Assembly: GCF_002878395.1 (NCBI RefSeq) | Contig: NC_061122.1 | Coordinates: 76,638,998 to 76,702,997 of the forward strand | Source of the DNA: Capsicum annuum | Taxonomy: Eukaryota > Streptophyta > Magnoliopsida > Solanales > Solanaceae | Direction: 5' to 3' | Length of the DNA stretch: 64,000 nt | Program-made: the position numbers and the translations under genes | Part shown: one piece after another, positions 36,291-47,390 of the stretch | Position numbering within the stretch: the stretch's first letter is position 1 | Layout: every line of letters starts with the position of its first letter | Notes under the pieces: generated by a model | What the model saw: only the letters and a program-made list of their open reading frames with translations | The model's database searches: none | What the model was told of the DNA's origin: nothing

Positions 36291-36775
36291 TTACTTTACC
36301 TCTTCAAGTAATGAAAAAGGCTGCGGTCTTTTGGTATTATGTACGTAATAAAACTAAAATTAATAAAAATAATTAATTCCAAATTTCTCAGTCAGCAAAC
36401 TTTCTCAATGAACATTAGTACCTTGTAATCATGCATCAGGGAGGTTTTCAAGATCCCATGGCAACTCATAACTATCATAAGGATTATATAAAATGCTCTC
36501 CACAATTTTGATTGGGTCATTCACCATTGCCTTAGACAAGCCATGAGTGGCTGACAAATGAGGTACCTTAAGCAACTCTCTCAAATAAGAATATTTATAC
36601 CTCTTCATAGACTCCTAGTTTTGCCTTAGAGTTAGGAAGAAAAAGCCTCATGAACTAGTTTTGGATGATATATCTTGATTTTTACATTTATGCGAAGCTA
36701 ACTTTTGTTAGGGGACTACTTAAAGTGATCTTTTATCTCTTAGAAAACATAACATGTTTAATGTTTCTAGTAGGG
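35644..36775. mobile_element. Possible small CACTA-like element inside the large one
   Basis: The left tip is CACTACTAGAAACACC at 35644. A matching inverted word, TGTTTCTAGTAG (36762-36773), ends in GG where TG is expected. The flanking triplets TTT and CCA do not match, so a target duplication is missing. The same left tip recurs at 42507 in the right duplicate copy, but no matching right end was found there. Confidence 0.3.
36429..36608 (-). CDS. 59-codon antisense open frame of unknown origin
   Basis: ATG at 36608 to TGA at 36431, minus strand, 59 residues. It starts MKRYKYSYLRELLKVPHLS and ends WDLENLPDA, with HGLSKAMVNDPIKIVESIL in the middle. The composition is balanced, with Trp, Pro, His and Asp, quite unlike the low-complexity frames around it. 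It lies between the left duplication and the LINE, inside the CACTA. CACTA elements often carry pieces of host genes, so a captured exon is one reading; a piece of the transposon's own protein is another. I do not recognise the family. An in-frame TAG shortly upstream means any longer protein would need splicing. Confidence 0.35.
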   Translation of the reverse strand: MKRYKYSYLRELLKVPHLSATHGLSKAMVNDPIKIVESILYNPYDSYELPWDLENLPDA

Positions 36776-37259
36776 CCAAAATAAGTATTTTGGAATTGTA
36801 GTGTAAAGGATTGGACATGTCCAGTTCCTTCATTGCATCTTCTCACTGTACCAGGTGCATTCGTTTCAGTCTTATCTAGTTTATTCTTGCATAGTTTATT
36901 TGGTATAGGGTTCTTAACTTTTTTCTAGCGTGATTTCTTGTCTAGTTTCCTTGATTATTACTGTTAGATTACTGGTTTTGATTTCTCCATTACTTAGTAC
37001 GTGTTCATAGCTTATGAGTAGTATAGTACTTGTTGTTAATTGTGCATATCAAGTTTTCTTGCTAGTTTTTGTTTGTTGATTTAGGTGTTTTTAGTTAGTT
37101 GTGTTTTTTGTCTCTTTTTCTTATTTTCTTCTACCATATCCTTTTAAGTGGTAGCTGGGGTGATATATGATGGACTAGAGTTATGTCATAGGTTGGGTCA
37201 GGTTTAAGTCAGAGTCTAGTGTTGGGGGCAAGGGATAGTAAGGCTAGAGGGGATAAGAT

Positions 37260-37935
37260 TACTCCTAGGTTGAGAGTTGTGTCCTAGAACATTGGGATAT
37301 TGCAAGGTAAGTCGATAGAAGTAGTGAAGATTCTTAGAAAGAGGAGGGTTAGTATAGCATGTGTTTAAACTAAATAGGTAGGCACTAAGGTAAGAGATGT
37401 GGATGGATATAAGTTGTGGTACTCAGGTAGCATGAGACATAGAAATAGGGTAGGTATCTTAGTAGATGAAGAACTTAGGGAGCAGGTGGTATAGGTTAGG
37501 AGAGTTAGTGCTTATGCTCCACAAGTAGGTTTGGATGAGGAGGAGGAGAAGAAGGGCTTTTGGAAGGATTTTGATAAGTACATGAGCGATATTATGAGCA
37601 CTAAGAAGCTTTTTGTGGGAGTAGACTTCAATGGGCACATTGGGTCTTTGTCGAGAGGTTATGATGATGTGCATGGTAGTTTTGTTTTTGCGGAGAGAAA
37701 TGAAGGAGGAGCTTCTTTTTTGGATTTTTCTAGGGCGTTTGGGTTGTGGATAGTGAATTCTAGATCTCCAAAGGAGGAGGATCACCTTATTACTTTTCAT
37801 ATTTTAGTGGTCAAGACTTAGATAGACTTTTTTCTCCTTAGGAAGGGTGACAGAGCGCTATATAAATACTGTAAAGTCATACCTAGCGAGAATCTTTCAA
37901 CTCAACATAGGTTGTTGGTGATGGACTTGGTATCA
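37260..37935 (+). pseudogene. RTE LINE endonuclease domain (broken)
   Basis: Near 37268 the start reads VVS, a stop, then NIGILQGKSIE; relatives have Trp where the TAG stands. Readable blocks are GTKVRDVDGYKLWYSGSMRH, VGILVDEELREQVV, then, in the frame 37531-37821, KKLFVGVDFNGHIGSL and RAFGLWIVNSRSPKEEDHL. The Asp-Phe-Asn-Gly block is a catalytic part of apurinic-type endonucleases. Between RRVS and AYAPQVG (about 37510) some twenty residues present in relatives are missing. The endonuclease would nick the target so that RT can prime there. Confidence 0.8.
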
Positions 37936-38169
37936 ATAAAAGCAGAAAAAAAAGGAGGGTGGAGGGTAAGCCCAGAATTAATTAGGGTAGCTTGACTTTG
38001 GCTAGTACTTTGGAGATAGGAGTGAATTTAACGAGCAGGGAGGCTTGGGAAAGTAGAGGGGATATAGATAGTATGTGAGAGATGACTGCCAGTTGCATTA
38101 GAGAGATCAATAAAGAGGTATTGGGTGTCTCGAGAGGCCGTTCTAATATGCATCGAGACGAATCATGGT

Positions 38170-39960
38170 GGAATGAAGTGGTTAAGAGGAAGGTAATTAT
38201 AAGAATGTGGCTTATGCTAAAATGGTTGGTATCAATGATAAAAAGGGGAATCCGATGAATAAGGAGGAGTATAAGGTAGCTAAGAGAGAGGCTAAGTTAG
38301 TGGTTCTGAAAGAAAAGTTGGTAGCTTTTGAGATCTTGTATGCGGCTTTAGAGGAGAAAAATAGGAATAAAAATTTGTATAGGCTTGCTACGGCCAAGGA
38401 GTGGAGGGCTCATAACCTTAACCAAGTGAGAGGATGGTACTGTGTTGGTTGAGGATGCCCTCATTAAGAAAAGGTGGCAGTCCTATTTTCATAAATTTTA
38501 AACGATAAGGGGGATAAGCTTTTGTGTTGGAGGACTTAGAGAAATCTGAGTAGTATCATGACTATGGTTATTATAGGCATATTAGGGTTGAGGAGGTCAA
38601 AGAGGCTATTCGCAGGATGTGTTGGGGTAGGATGATGGGGCCAAACAAGATTCCAGTAGATTTTTGGAAGAACACTAGAGTTGTAGATTTGGAGTGGTTG
38701 GCGAGGTTATTTAACATTATTTTTTGGGCAAAAAAGATACCTAAAGCATGGAGGTAGAGTACGATGATTCCTCTATATAAAAATAAGGGAGACATCCAGA
38801 GTTGCAACAACTATAGAGTTATTAAGTTATTGAGTCGTACTGTGGAGGTTTGGGAAAGGGTGGTAGACTTGACGCTGAGAAGGAGAGTGACTATCTTTAA
38901 GAATTAGTTTAGTTTCATGCCAGGTCACTCAACTATTGAGGCCATTTACCTCCTGAGGATATTAGTGGAGCAATTTTAGGAGAGGATGAAGGACTTACAC
39001 ATGGTGTTTATTGATCTTGAGAAGGCATATGACAGAGTTCCTAGAGAGATTTTATGGAGGTGCTTGGAGGCAAGACGGGTGCGTGTGGCGTATACTAGGT
39101 TAATTTAGGACATGTATGATGGCACAAAGACTCAGGTGAGGATGGTAGGTAGATATTCAGAGAACTTTCTATTTTGATAGGGTTGCATCAGGGATCGACT
39201 CTTAGCCCTTTTTATTTACTTTGGTGATGGATATTTTGACGTGACATATTCAAGGGGAAGTTCCTTGGTTTATGTTATTTGCGAATGATGTGGTACTGAT
39301 TGATGAGTTCAGGAAGGAGTTACTAATAAGTTTGTGATTTGGAGATGGATCCTTGAGTCAAAATAATTTCCGTTAAGTAGGACCAAGATGGAGTACTTGG
39401 AGTGTAAGTTTAGTGAGGTGTCACAGGAGGTTAACATGTTTGTGAAGCTAGACTCCCGGACCATTCCAAAGAGAGAGAGTTTCAAGTATCTGGGAGTTAT
39501 GATTCAGGTCAATAGTGAGAGTGATGAAGATATCACTCATCGTATTGGGGTGGGGTGGTTGAAATGGAGGCTTGATTTGAGTGTTTTATGTAATAAGAAC
39601 ATTCCACCAAAGCTTGAAGGAAAGTTCTATAGAGGGCTATGTTGTATGGAGTAGAATGTTGGTCAGTTAAGAACTCCCATATCCAAAAGTTAAAGGTGTC
39701 GGAGATGAGGATGTTGCGATAGATATGTGGCCATACCAAGAAAGATAGGATATGTGGTGAGGAGGGACTCTAATGCTCCAGTGCAGAGGTATGAAACACT
39801 GTGAATGAAAGGTTTTAGGCTAGGTAGAGGTAGGCTGAAGAAATATTGTAAGGAGGTGATTAGGCATAATATGGAGTAGTTACAGCTTATAGAGAATAGA
39901 ACCCTTGTTAGGAAGGTGTGGAGAACGTAGATTAAGGTAGAGGGTTAGGGGGTGATAGTG
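38170..39960 (+). pseudogene. RTE LINE reverse transcriptase and C-terminus (broken)
   Basis: The linker frame 38207-38452 contains NKEEYKVAKREAKLVVLKEK. RT blocks follow in shifting frames: MIPLYKNKGDIQSCNNY (about 38764), [17 protein letters not shown] (about 39000-39050), then GCIRDRLLALF in a broken frame (relatives: LHQGSALSPFLF). The catalytic box at 39278-39289 reads FAND where relatives have FADD, so the first Asp is lost. The C-terminal frame 39388-39654 contains [15 protein letters not shown] and [12 protein letters not shown], then ICGHTKKDRI near 39725. Substitutions and stops show long decay. Confidence 0.82.
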
Positions 39961-40295
39961 TGTCGTTAACAATAAGGGAGCATTCTTTATTTATGTATGT
40001 AGTTTCTTGTGTGTGATGTTAAGTAATGTCTATGGTTTCGTTTAGATAATTTTTAGTATTATCTTGTGGCTATAGTATTATCTTATGGCTAATTGCGTTG
40101 GTTTATTTTGCAGATTGTACTATTTTATAAGCATTTATGTTTTGTATATGTTATACTATTATCGGTCCTAATTCGAGGGTCTATAGAAAACAAACTCACC
40201 ACTTCATCTGATGTAGTGGTATGGTCTACGTACACTCCACCCTCCCTAGACCCCACAATGTGGGAATACACTGGGTATGTTGTTGTTGTTGTTGT

Positions 40296-40869
40296 TTTCT
40301 CGCTAGGAAAAAGAATAGCTTAACTATTATACATGTATTATCAGACTACATTTATAGCCATATACAATGTTCCACCCACTGTTCGTAGCAAACGATAGAT
40401 GCAACAGCTTAAGGAAATGCTAATATTGTGGAGGGGACCAGCATAAGAAGACAAAGTTACCCTTTCTAAAAATAAAAGGTGATGCTGATATATTGTGATG
40501 TAGAGTAGGTAAGGTAACCTGTTGCACATTGTTCTTGGCTGATTCTAGAATGGAGAAACAACATCAAACTTCTTGGAAGTACTACAACAACTTTAGTCTT
40601 CAGAATCTTTCTCATCACTCATTGGAAGAAAAAGTGTTATTGTTGGGTGTAAGGAATCATAATTATTAAATGACTGATAAGTGAATAAGGTCATCCTTTT
40701 TCACTCATTAACCCATTTTGCAACCTCAACTCTAATGGATCTTCTATCATGTACTGACCGTTAACACACCTTTGAGGTCTCTCGCTCAATGATTAGACTG
40801 TATATGGATATATTGGGAAAGAAAGTGTGGCTACTAGTTACATAGAATCTATGAAACAATAACTGCACA
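40296..40869. other. CACTA internal sequence without recognisable genes
   Basis: Sequence between the LINE tail and the antisense LINE-tail fragment. I see no coding motif or repeat. The frame 40341-40529 (minus) has no family features. Confidence 0.4.
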
Positions 40870-40986
40870 AAGTCACATTAACAGAGTACAACAACCAACC
40901 CAATAGTCTGGGAAGGGTAGTGCGTACGGAGTCTTACCCCTACCTTGAGAAGGTAGAGAAGTTATTTATGATAGATCCTACGCTCA
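40870..40986 (-). mobile_element. Antisense LINE/SINE 3'-end fragment
   Basis: ACAACAACCAACCCAATAGTC followed by GGGAAGGGTAGTGCGTACG and CTTACCCCTACCTT is the reverse complement of an RTE-type 3' end like that at 40190-40290. It is a 5'-truncated copy, or a SINE that borrowed the tail, in the opposite direction. Confidence 0.65.
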
Positions 40987-41181
40987 AGTGAAGATATCAA
41001 AATAATTTTAAGATTTTAGCATCTCAGAGAAGAAGTAGTAATACTCTACGATACTAGACTGTCATAAAAACAGAAAGCACAGAGTAGTTAGAAATGTTAA
41101 AGGAAAGGTACAATGAGTGTCGTGTTATAACTAATGTTATTAAGATATCTCTTTGACAATTAAGGAATGGGATATTGCGAA

Positions 41182-43150
41182 GAGAGATTTACTACCTCAT
41201 TAGTGAAGTGATGCACTTTAAAGGATTCCACACCTTTTACAATGAGCCATAGGGTGATCTCTGAGAAGGGTGGTTTCTTTCTGCCTAATTTTAAAAGATT
41301 TAAAAATTATACTACGACCTCTTTCAAGTTCTTTGCCAATATTGTCTTATTTCTTGAGCTTGTAATGCCACATCCATAATACCTCTATTTCTCTACTTTA
41401 TATTCTTCTTCTACTTTTTATATATTCTTCAAAATAACTTCAACTTTTTCTTATAGTAGTAGTACAATTGTTTTTTCCTACCACTACCTAGGATTGTAGG
41501 TTTCTTACTTCTTTCCCATACTTTTTAAATATAATTAGTTCCACACAGTGTTTTGGAGAGAGTAAAGTGAGTAAAAGTGATAAGGTCAGTTCTTGTGAAG
41601 CGTAATTTAAAAGAAAAAAGGACCAAAACAAATAGAGATGCAAAATCAGAACCCAAAAACTGGAAGAAGAAGGAAAAAATAGCATTAGTAATTCAAAAGA
41701 AGCTTCCGAACAAAGGATTGAAGAAGAAATTAAAGTAACAAACTGAAAAGCCAAAAGAAAAAGAATATAATAGTTTGGAAAAGAAGTAAGAAATTGAAAA
41801 CAATAGTTTCTGAATTTTTTAGCTATATTACAAATGAAAAAAAACCTAATGTAATATAGAAATAGGTACCAATAACTGACTTGGAGATTAGTATTAACAA
41901 ATAGAAATGCCAAAAAAATTGAATTGAACGATAGTGGGAAAAAAGTTAAACTAAATTAGAACCTGAAAGGATAAAAGCAAACAACCCTAACCCAAGAAAA
42001 GAAATGAAGTAGAGAAAAAAGTTGTTGCAGCATCGATTAGAAGAGGAACAAAAAAGAGAAGAAGAAGAACAACAACAACAAAAACAACAAAAACAAACCC
42101 ATAATTTTCTTAGCTTCATTGCTATCTTTATGCAATGAAGTGGACATTCGTTACAACTACTCTTTCGCATCTAATTGAAGGCAGCAAACAGAATAACTGA
42201 AAATTCAAAAACCAATTTAGCAATTGAAGTTATCTCTACACTTTGTTAAAATTACATTCTACTAATGCAAATTTGAGTTGTTGAAGATTAATAAATTCTT
42301 CTTTTATAGAGGATTCTAAAACTGGTGACTTTAATTGCAATGTGATATATAGGTACAATACTTTTACATGTCATGAAGTTTTTGCAGTAAATTGTGAAGT
42401 TTAATTTGAAGAAGCATGTTTCTTGCTTTTCACGTATATAAATCAATGTATATTGGAACTTCTTATTTTTATTTTTTTCTTTATTATTGGTTTTGTTTAT
42501 GATTTTCACTACTAGAAACACTATCACTGACGGGCGACAACAACAGAACAAAACACATTTCTAGCTTCAAAATAGAATAACTAAGAAAGTTAACAATTTT
42601 AGTGTCATACTTTTTGATATCCCTACAGTTAGTATGGAGAGATTTCCCTTTATCTCATTGGGATTTGTCGAGAAACTGCATCCCTAAAGCTTTCTAGATA
42701 CCGTTATCACATCAGGTTCAACTTCCTACTCCGATATCTAGGGGGGTCTAAGCCCTACGAATGGGATAAAAACCTCAGCAGTGTTTACCCCCTTAATGTT
42801 TTATGAATCTGAATTTACTTTAAACTAACAGTATTAATATTCTTCATATATCAATACTAATATAAACAACTAAAATGCAGAATACAATTTAATACTTTCG
42901 TTCTTCAAATTTTAAAGCAACAAAAACAAATGCATTGAAGTAATGCTACGGTAACTAATACGGAAGGATACGTGAAACCATACTCTACAGCCACTACCTA
43001 CTAACCTACTACCTAATTGGATCCTTCAAAGCCTCTTATCAAAGGTTATATCCTCGGTGAGTAGAAAGTACATAGCGCATCATATTAATAAAAAACAAAT
43101 ACTTATAATATCCAAAATACAATAGGGATATCAAAAGTACATAGCACATC
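41182..43150 (+). repeat. Direct duplication, right copy
   Basis: Aligns with 34331-36290 in the same orientation, with many substitutions and small indels by eye. It contains the CACTACTAGAAACACTATC tip at 42507. The Cys/Phe/Leu-rich minus frames here (41488-41913, 41946-42170, 42288-42551) mirror those of the left copy but are not conserved as proteins: stops and frameshifts fall in different places. Confidence 0.85.
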
Positions 43151-44129
43151 ATATTAATAGAAAATAAAATGTACAGCAAGAAATCAAACATGAAGGCTCT
43201 GCCCTCGCACCATACCCCCACAGTTTTAAAAAGCTAAGGCTTTGTTGCACCTTGAACAGCCTAGCCACACTTAGAGACCGCCCCACCTTACTCCACAGAG
43301 CAATAAACCTATCATACTTCACACCCGCTAAACGCCATTACTATTTTAGTAGCTAGATGATAGAGAGACGATAATTGACCATCCACATATCGACAAATTT
43401 TATAGTAAATTACTAAGTTGTACAAATAAAAAAATGATAGATTTAGATCGAATAAAGTAGGAAGAATATAATAATAGCTTAGACAACCAAGCAATAAAAT
43501 TAATCTAGAACAATTTTTGAATTAAAGAGAAACTATAGATAGAACATAAACCATACCTCAAATTTGAGAGAAAGAAAGAAAGAGATTAGGGTAAATTTTA
43601 GCTGCAATAACTCAAGGAATTGAAGAAGCAATTGGCAAAGCTGCTCCCTCACTCGTTGTGTATCTGACAATTGGTGCGTATATTGATGGAGCTCTAGGGT
43701 AAATTATTGACCAGCGGCTTTGGGGAATTGAAAATGATGTATTGATGCACAACAATACATATATTAGTTAGAGAGCTCTTTTAATAAACTAAGTTTTCAG
43801 AAAATTAAATTAAGAAAGAAAAAGGCGCGTATTTTATTATATTTAGTGAAATGAGGAAGGAAGAGTTGTGTATTAGTATATTCAGTGAAATAAAAATAAA
43901 TTATTAAAATTTTAATATTGAATTTTGGCATTAGTTTTTCCTGCTCAAAGCTCTAAATTACAATTTAGGACCATTAAAAAAAAATTTTAGGGATCAGATT
44001 TTTTATTGTTGCAATAAAATATAATACTAAGGACAAACATAGAATCTCATCCTAATACATGTAATTTTAAAGATGAGATCATTAATTTATCCCTAAATAT
44101 TTGTCATAAATAAGAAATTTCTTGTAGTG
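43151..44129. other. Right terminal segment of the CACTA
   Basis: About 1 kb between the duplication and the right tip. It includes GAGAGAAAGAAAGAAAGAGA (43565-43585) and, near the tip, AGGGAT/AGGGAC-type words at several sites, which fit subterminal transposase-binding motifs. On the minus strand this could be the promoter and first exon of the transposon, but no protein is recognisable. Confidence 0.5.
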
Positions 44130-44132
44130 ATT

Positions 44133-44950
44133 ATTTACGGGTTTTAAAGAATTTTTTCTGGATATAGATCAAAAGGGAGTAAGGGATTTCCTCTACTCCA
44201 TGTGGTGTAGGCCAAATCAAGAATAGGAAGTAAAACCTGCAAATTTCACCACTTCAATTAACAATTCCAACTTTCTTCCTTGACAAGGGTGCCAAAATTT
44301 GATGTCGCCCAAAGCAACCTCCAAAGAAGTATGCTATAGTCGATGCCAAATATAGTAAACCAACTAGGTTGGGGTCGAACCAATAGGGAAAATATTGAAT
44401 AGTTTCTTAACTAGATGTAATTCACAAGTAGAGCGAAAATGTAAATGGGGTGAATTTGATGTTATCAGTGAATAGTAACCAAATCTTGAATGCTTGAGTT
44501 TGTAAATAATAGAACACAAACACTAGGACTATGTTCCCCTGGATTATCAACTACATAAATTTCTCATGTTCAACCGACCTATTCTGCTACTCTATATGTA
44601 AAGTCGAAAAGCTATGTATTATCAACCATCTCGTGAATGTGTTGATAAATATCACCCTTTACCTTATGAGTCTCAGAGAGTCTCCTTATTTCTCCTTGTC
44701 TATGACTTCAGTACAACTTTTACCTTTTGAGTCTCAAGTTAATTAGATGAGATGGCAGAATAATAATATAGACATGAATCTCAAATTATTGTCTTAATCC
44801 CCTTTCGGCTTAAACTCCCTTGTGAGGACATTTTTGAATACAGGAAATCCTTAAACTTGCACAGTATCTCTAAGGTTAATTAAGTTAAAGAAGATTAAGG
44901 AATATGCAGCTACATTAGAATAGATGAATCTATTACTTCTTCTATGTAGT
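44133..44950 (-). mobile_element. Athila 5' leader, primer site and truncated 5' LTR
   Basis: After the CACTA's right ATT copy, the Athila leader continues to a primer site. The minus-strand site (44277-44294) reads TGGCACCCTTGTCAAGGA, compared with TGGCGCCGTTGCCGGGGA used by Athila/Tat elements, so five or so substitutions have accumulated. The LTR begins at 44300 (TGATGTCG on the plus strand, so ...CATCA on the element strand) and is cut near 44950 by a gypsy pol fragment. The 71-codon frame at 44531-44746 is inside the LTR and not a gene. Confidence 0.75.
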
Positions 44951-47262
44951 TAATCCGCCAGGGTTTGTGTTGCATACCATAAAAGATTAGCAATTGTACT
45001 CTAAGATTTTGAAGTATGAATTTTGGTTGAATGTTATTACATTTCTAGGTCATGTTGTTTCTAGTAAAGGCATCATAGTGGATCCTTAAAAAAGGTGCAG
45101 TGGTTAAGAAATGACGTAGACACATAACTCTAATTGCTATCAGAGATTCTTGGGCTTAGCAAGCTATCATAGGTAGCTTTATGGATATCTTCTTGTCAAT
45201 TTCTGCACCTTTGACTAAGTTAACTTAGAAAAAGGTGAGGTTTCTATGGTCCAGTGCTTGTAAGGGGAGTTTTGAGAAGCTGAAAGATAAATTTACTTCT
45301 GCGCTGATTTTGACCCTGCCAGAGGGTACTGATTGTTTCATGGTTTATAGTTATATATCATGTGTGGTACTTTGTTGGGTGTTATTAAAGCATGTCAAGG
45401 TGGTATCTTATGCTTCTATGCAGTTGAAAGTTCATGAGAGAAGTTAACTGACTCATGATTTTGAGTAGCTGGCTGTGGTGTTCTCATTGGAGATTTGGTG
45501 ACATTATCTTTATGGGGTCTGTGTTGATACTCATTTAGATAATAAGAGCCTACAATATGTATTTACTAAGAAGGAGTTTAATCTCAGGAATAGGAGATGG
45601 CTTAAGTTACTCAAGGGTTATGACATTAGTCTCTTCGATCACCCTTGTAAGGCTAACTACTTGCTGATGCTTTCAATAGGTTATCTATGGGGATTTTATC
45701 CCATGTTAATGAAGATACATTAGATTTGGTGAAGGATATTCACTATCTAGCTAGTCTTAGAGTTCATCTCTTAGATTCTTAATATAGAAGTGTGTTTCTG
45801 CTAGAGGTGGTGAAGTCATCTCCTAGTGCAGAGGTCAAAAAGAAGCAGGTGCTGGATTCTATCTTGATAGAAATCAAGGATGAGGTGGAAAAGAAGAAGG
45901 TGATGGATTTTGAGATTAATGGGGATGGTATCTTGATCTACTGAGTGATGTTTTGTTTTCCTAATGACGATATCCTGCTAGGTAGAATTTTTATTGAAGC
46001 TCATGAGTCACTTTATTTAGTTTGTCCTACTTTGATGAAGATGTATCATGACCTTAATTATATTTATTAGTGGAATAACATTAATAGGTTTATGGAAAAT
46101 TCTCTGGCTAAGTTCATGGTGTGTCAACAAATGAAGGTCGAGCACTTGAGGCCCGGTAGGTTGTCTCAAGAAATTGAGTTGCCTCTGTGGATATGGAAAG
46201 CGATTAATATGGATTTTGATACTTGTCTTCCGTGGTATCTAATCCATTTTGATTCTATGTAGTTCATTATTGATAGTATGATTAAGTCATCTCATTTCAT
46301 GCCAATGAGGACTAATTATTTTGCCGAGGACTATTTAAGGTTCTTTATTTAGGAGATCGTGCAGATGTATAGTGCTCCTATTTCAATCCTTTCAGATTTA
46401 CGGTACTTTGTTTTGATTTCTTTGTTGTTGTTCCAGCGAAGTTTGAGGACTAAGGTAAAACTTGAACCGCATTCCACTTGCAGATAATTTGGATAGGTGT
46501 AAACAACCTTTTAGACATTGGAAGATATGCTTCAGGCTTATGTTATTGACTTTGGTGGCAGTTTTATTGAACATTTTCCACTTGTAGAGTTTGCATACCA
46601 TAAAATTTGTCACTCTACCATTGGTATAACCCCATTTGAGGTGTGTATGGTAGGAGATGTAGATCTCCTATTAGGTGTTTTGAGGTTGGTGTGAAAAAGA
46701 TGTACGGTCCTGATTTAGTTCATTAAGCTATGAAGAAGGTGAAGGTGATTTGGAATAGGCTTAGGAGTGCCTAAATTTGCATAAAGTCCTATGTTGACGT
46801 GAGGAAAACAGAGTTGAAGTTTGATATGGGTTATTGGGTCTTCTTGAAGGTATTTTCCATGATTAGAGCGATGCTCTTCGAAAAGTAGGTAAAGCTTAGT
46901 CCTTGTTATGTTTGCTCATATTTGATTTTTAGGAGAGTGGGGATGTTGCCTATGAGCTAGAATTACCTTCAAGTTTGGGTTCTATTAAACCTGTGTTTCA
47001 TGTGTCTATGTTAAAGAAAATTGTGGGTGATCCTCCCTTGTTGGTGCCTATTGAGAGTGTTCGTATTTTGGATTCCCTGTCATACGAAAAGGTCCCGATG
47101 GAGATCATGTATAGATAAGTTCGTATGTTAAGAACTTAGGATATCACTTCAGTAAAGTTTCTTTGGATGAACCATAAAATGGAAAAAGCCACTTGGGAAG
47201 AGAAGTAAGATATGAAAGCTAAGTACCCATTCTTGTTTACTGTGTTGGGCGAAGGAGCTTAA
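44950..47262 (+). pseudogene. pol: RT end, RNase H, integrase and chromodomain-like end (broken)
   Basis: RT end: [15 protein letters not shown] near 45045. The frame 45235-45447 reads RFLWSSACKGSFEKLKDKF and LTLPEGTDCFMVY. RNase H words follow (NKSLQYVFTKKEFNLRN near 45542). Integrase zinc part near 46000-46140 (MVCQQMKVEHLRPG). The core has INMDFDTCLP near 46205 and SDLRYF near 46397, where relatives have SDRGTQF; downstream the sequence is garbled by rearrangement and the Glu is lost. The C-terminal parts are readable to about 47262 (ATWEEK near 47192). It resembles the Tekay/Del group but a different subfamily from the tandem array. Confidence 0.82.
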
Positions 47263-47390
47263 GGTATTAATTTCATTTTTTCTTGTTATTATCCAGGTTT
47301 TTTATTTTATTCTATTGTACTATTGCTATTGTAGTGTGAAAAGTGTCCTAGCTTATCATTAAAGGATGAATGATCTTAAAGGTGGGATAA

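Larger units (their letters stand above)
36800..40295 (+). mobile_element. RTE-type LINE (non-LTR retrotransposon), broken
   Basis: Carries an endonuclease-RT protein in broken frames and ends in CACTGGGTATG followed by (TGT)6 at 40278-40295, the short-repeat tail of plant RTE elements. The left end is uncertain: TTTATCTCTTAGAAAACATA at about 36732 loosely matches the right flank TTTTCTCGCTAGGAAAAAG and could be a decayed target duplication. It lies inside the CACTA between the two copies of the duplicated block. Confidence 0.75.
25248..44132. mobile_element. CACTA (En/Spm-type) DNA transposon with target duplication
   Basis: The element spans 25251-44129 (18879 bp). The left end is CACTACAAGAAAAAC and the right end ...TTTCTTGTAGTG, an exact 12-bp inverted terminal repeat (CACTACAAGAAA). 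ATT flanks both ends (25248-25250 and 44130-44132), the 3-bp duplication expected for CACTA. It sits in the 5' gag/leader region of the Athila, whose sequence resumes at 44133. Most of its length is later cargo: a gypsy element, a LINE and a duplicated block. I found no transposase domain, so it would depend on a partner. The right end (43560-44129, minus) resembles a leader and may be the transposon's own 5' end. Confidence 0.88.

Noticed and set aside
36429..36608. Weak resemblance of DPIKIVESI to an RNase III-like DPPKVLADIVES block
   Set aside because: Too short and gapped to support; the frame is reported as unknown.
36732..40312. TTTATCTCTTAGAAAACATA and TTTTCTCGCTAGGAAAAAG as LINE target duplication
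   Set aside because: Only loosely alike in AT-rich sequence, so the LINE left end is left as uncertain.
41488..41913. 141-codon minus frame rich in Leu, Phe, Ser and Tyr, membrane-like
   Set aside because: Produced by purine-rich plus-strand sequence; the homologous left duplicate (34879-35130 region) does not keep the same frame.
41946..42170. Cys-rich minus frame (74 codons)
   Set aside because: The Cys run comes from an (AAC)n/(CAA)n stretch; not conserved in the left duplicate.
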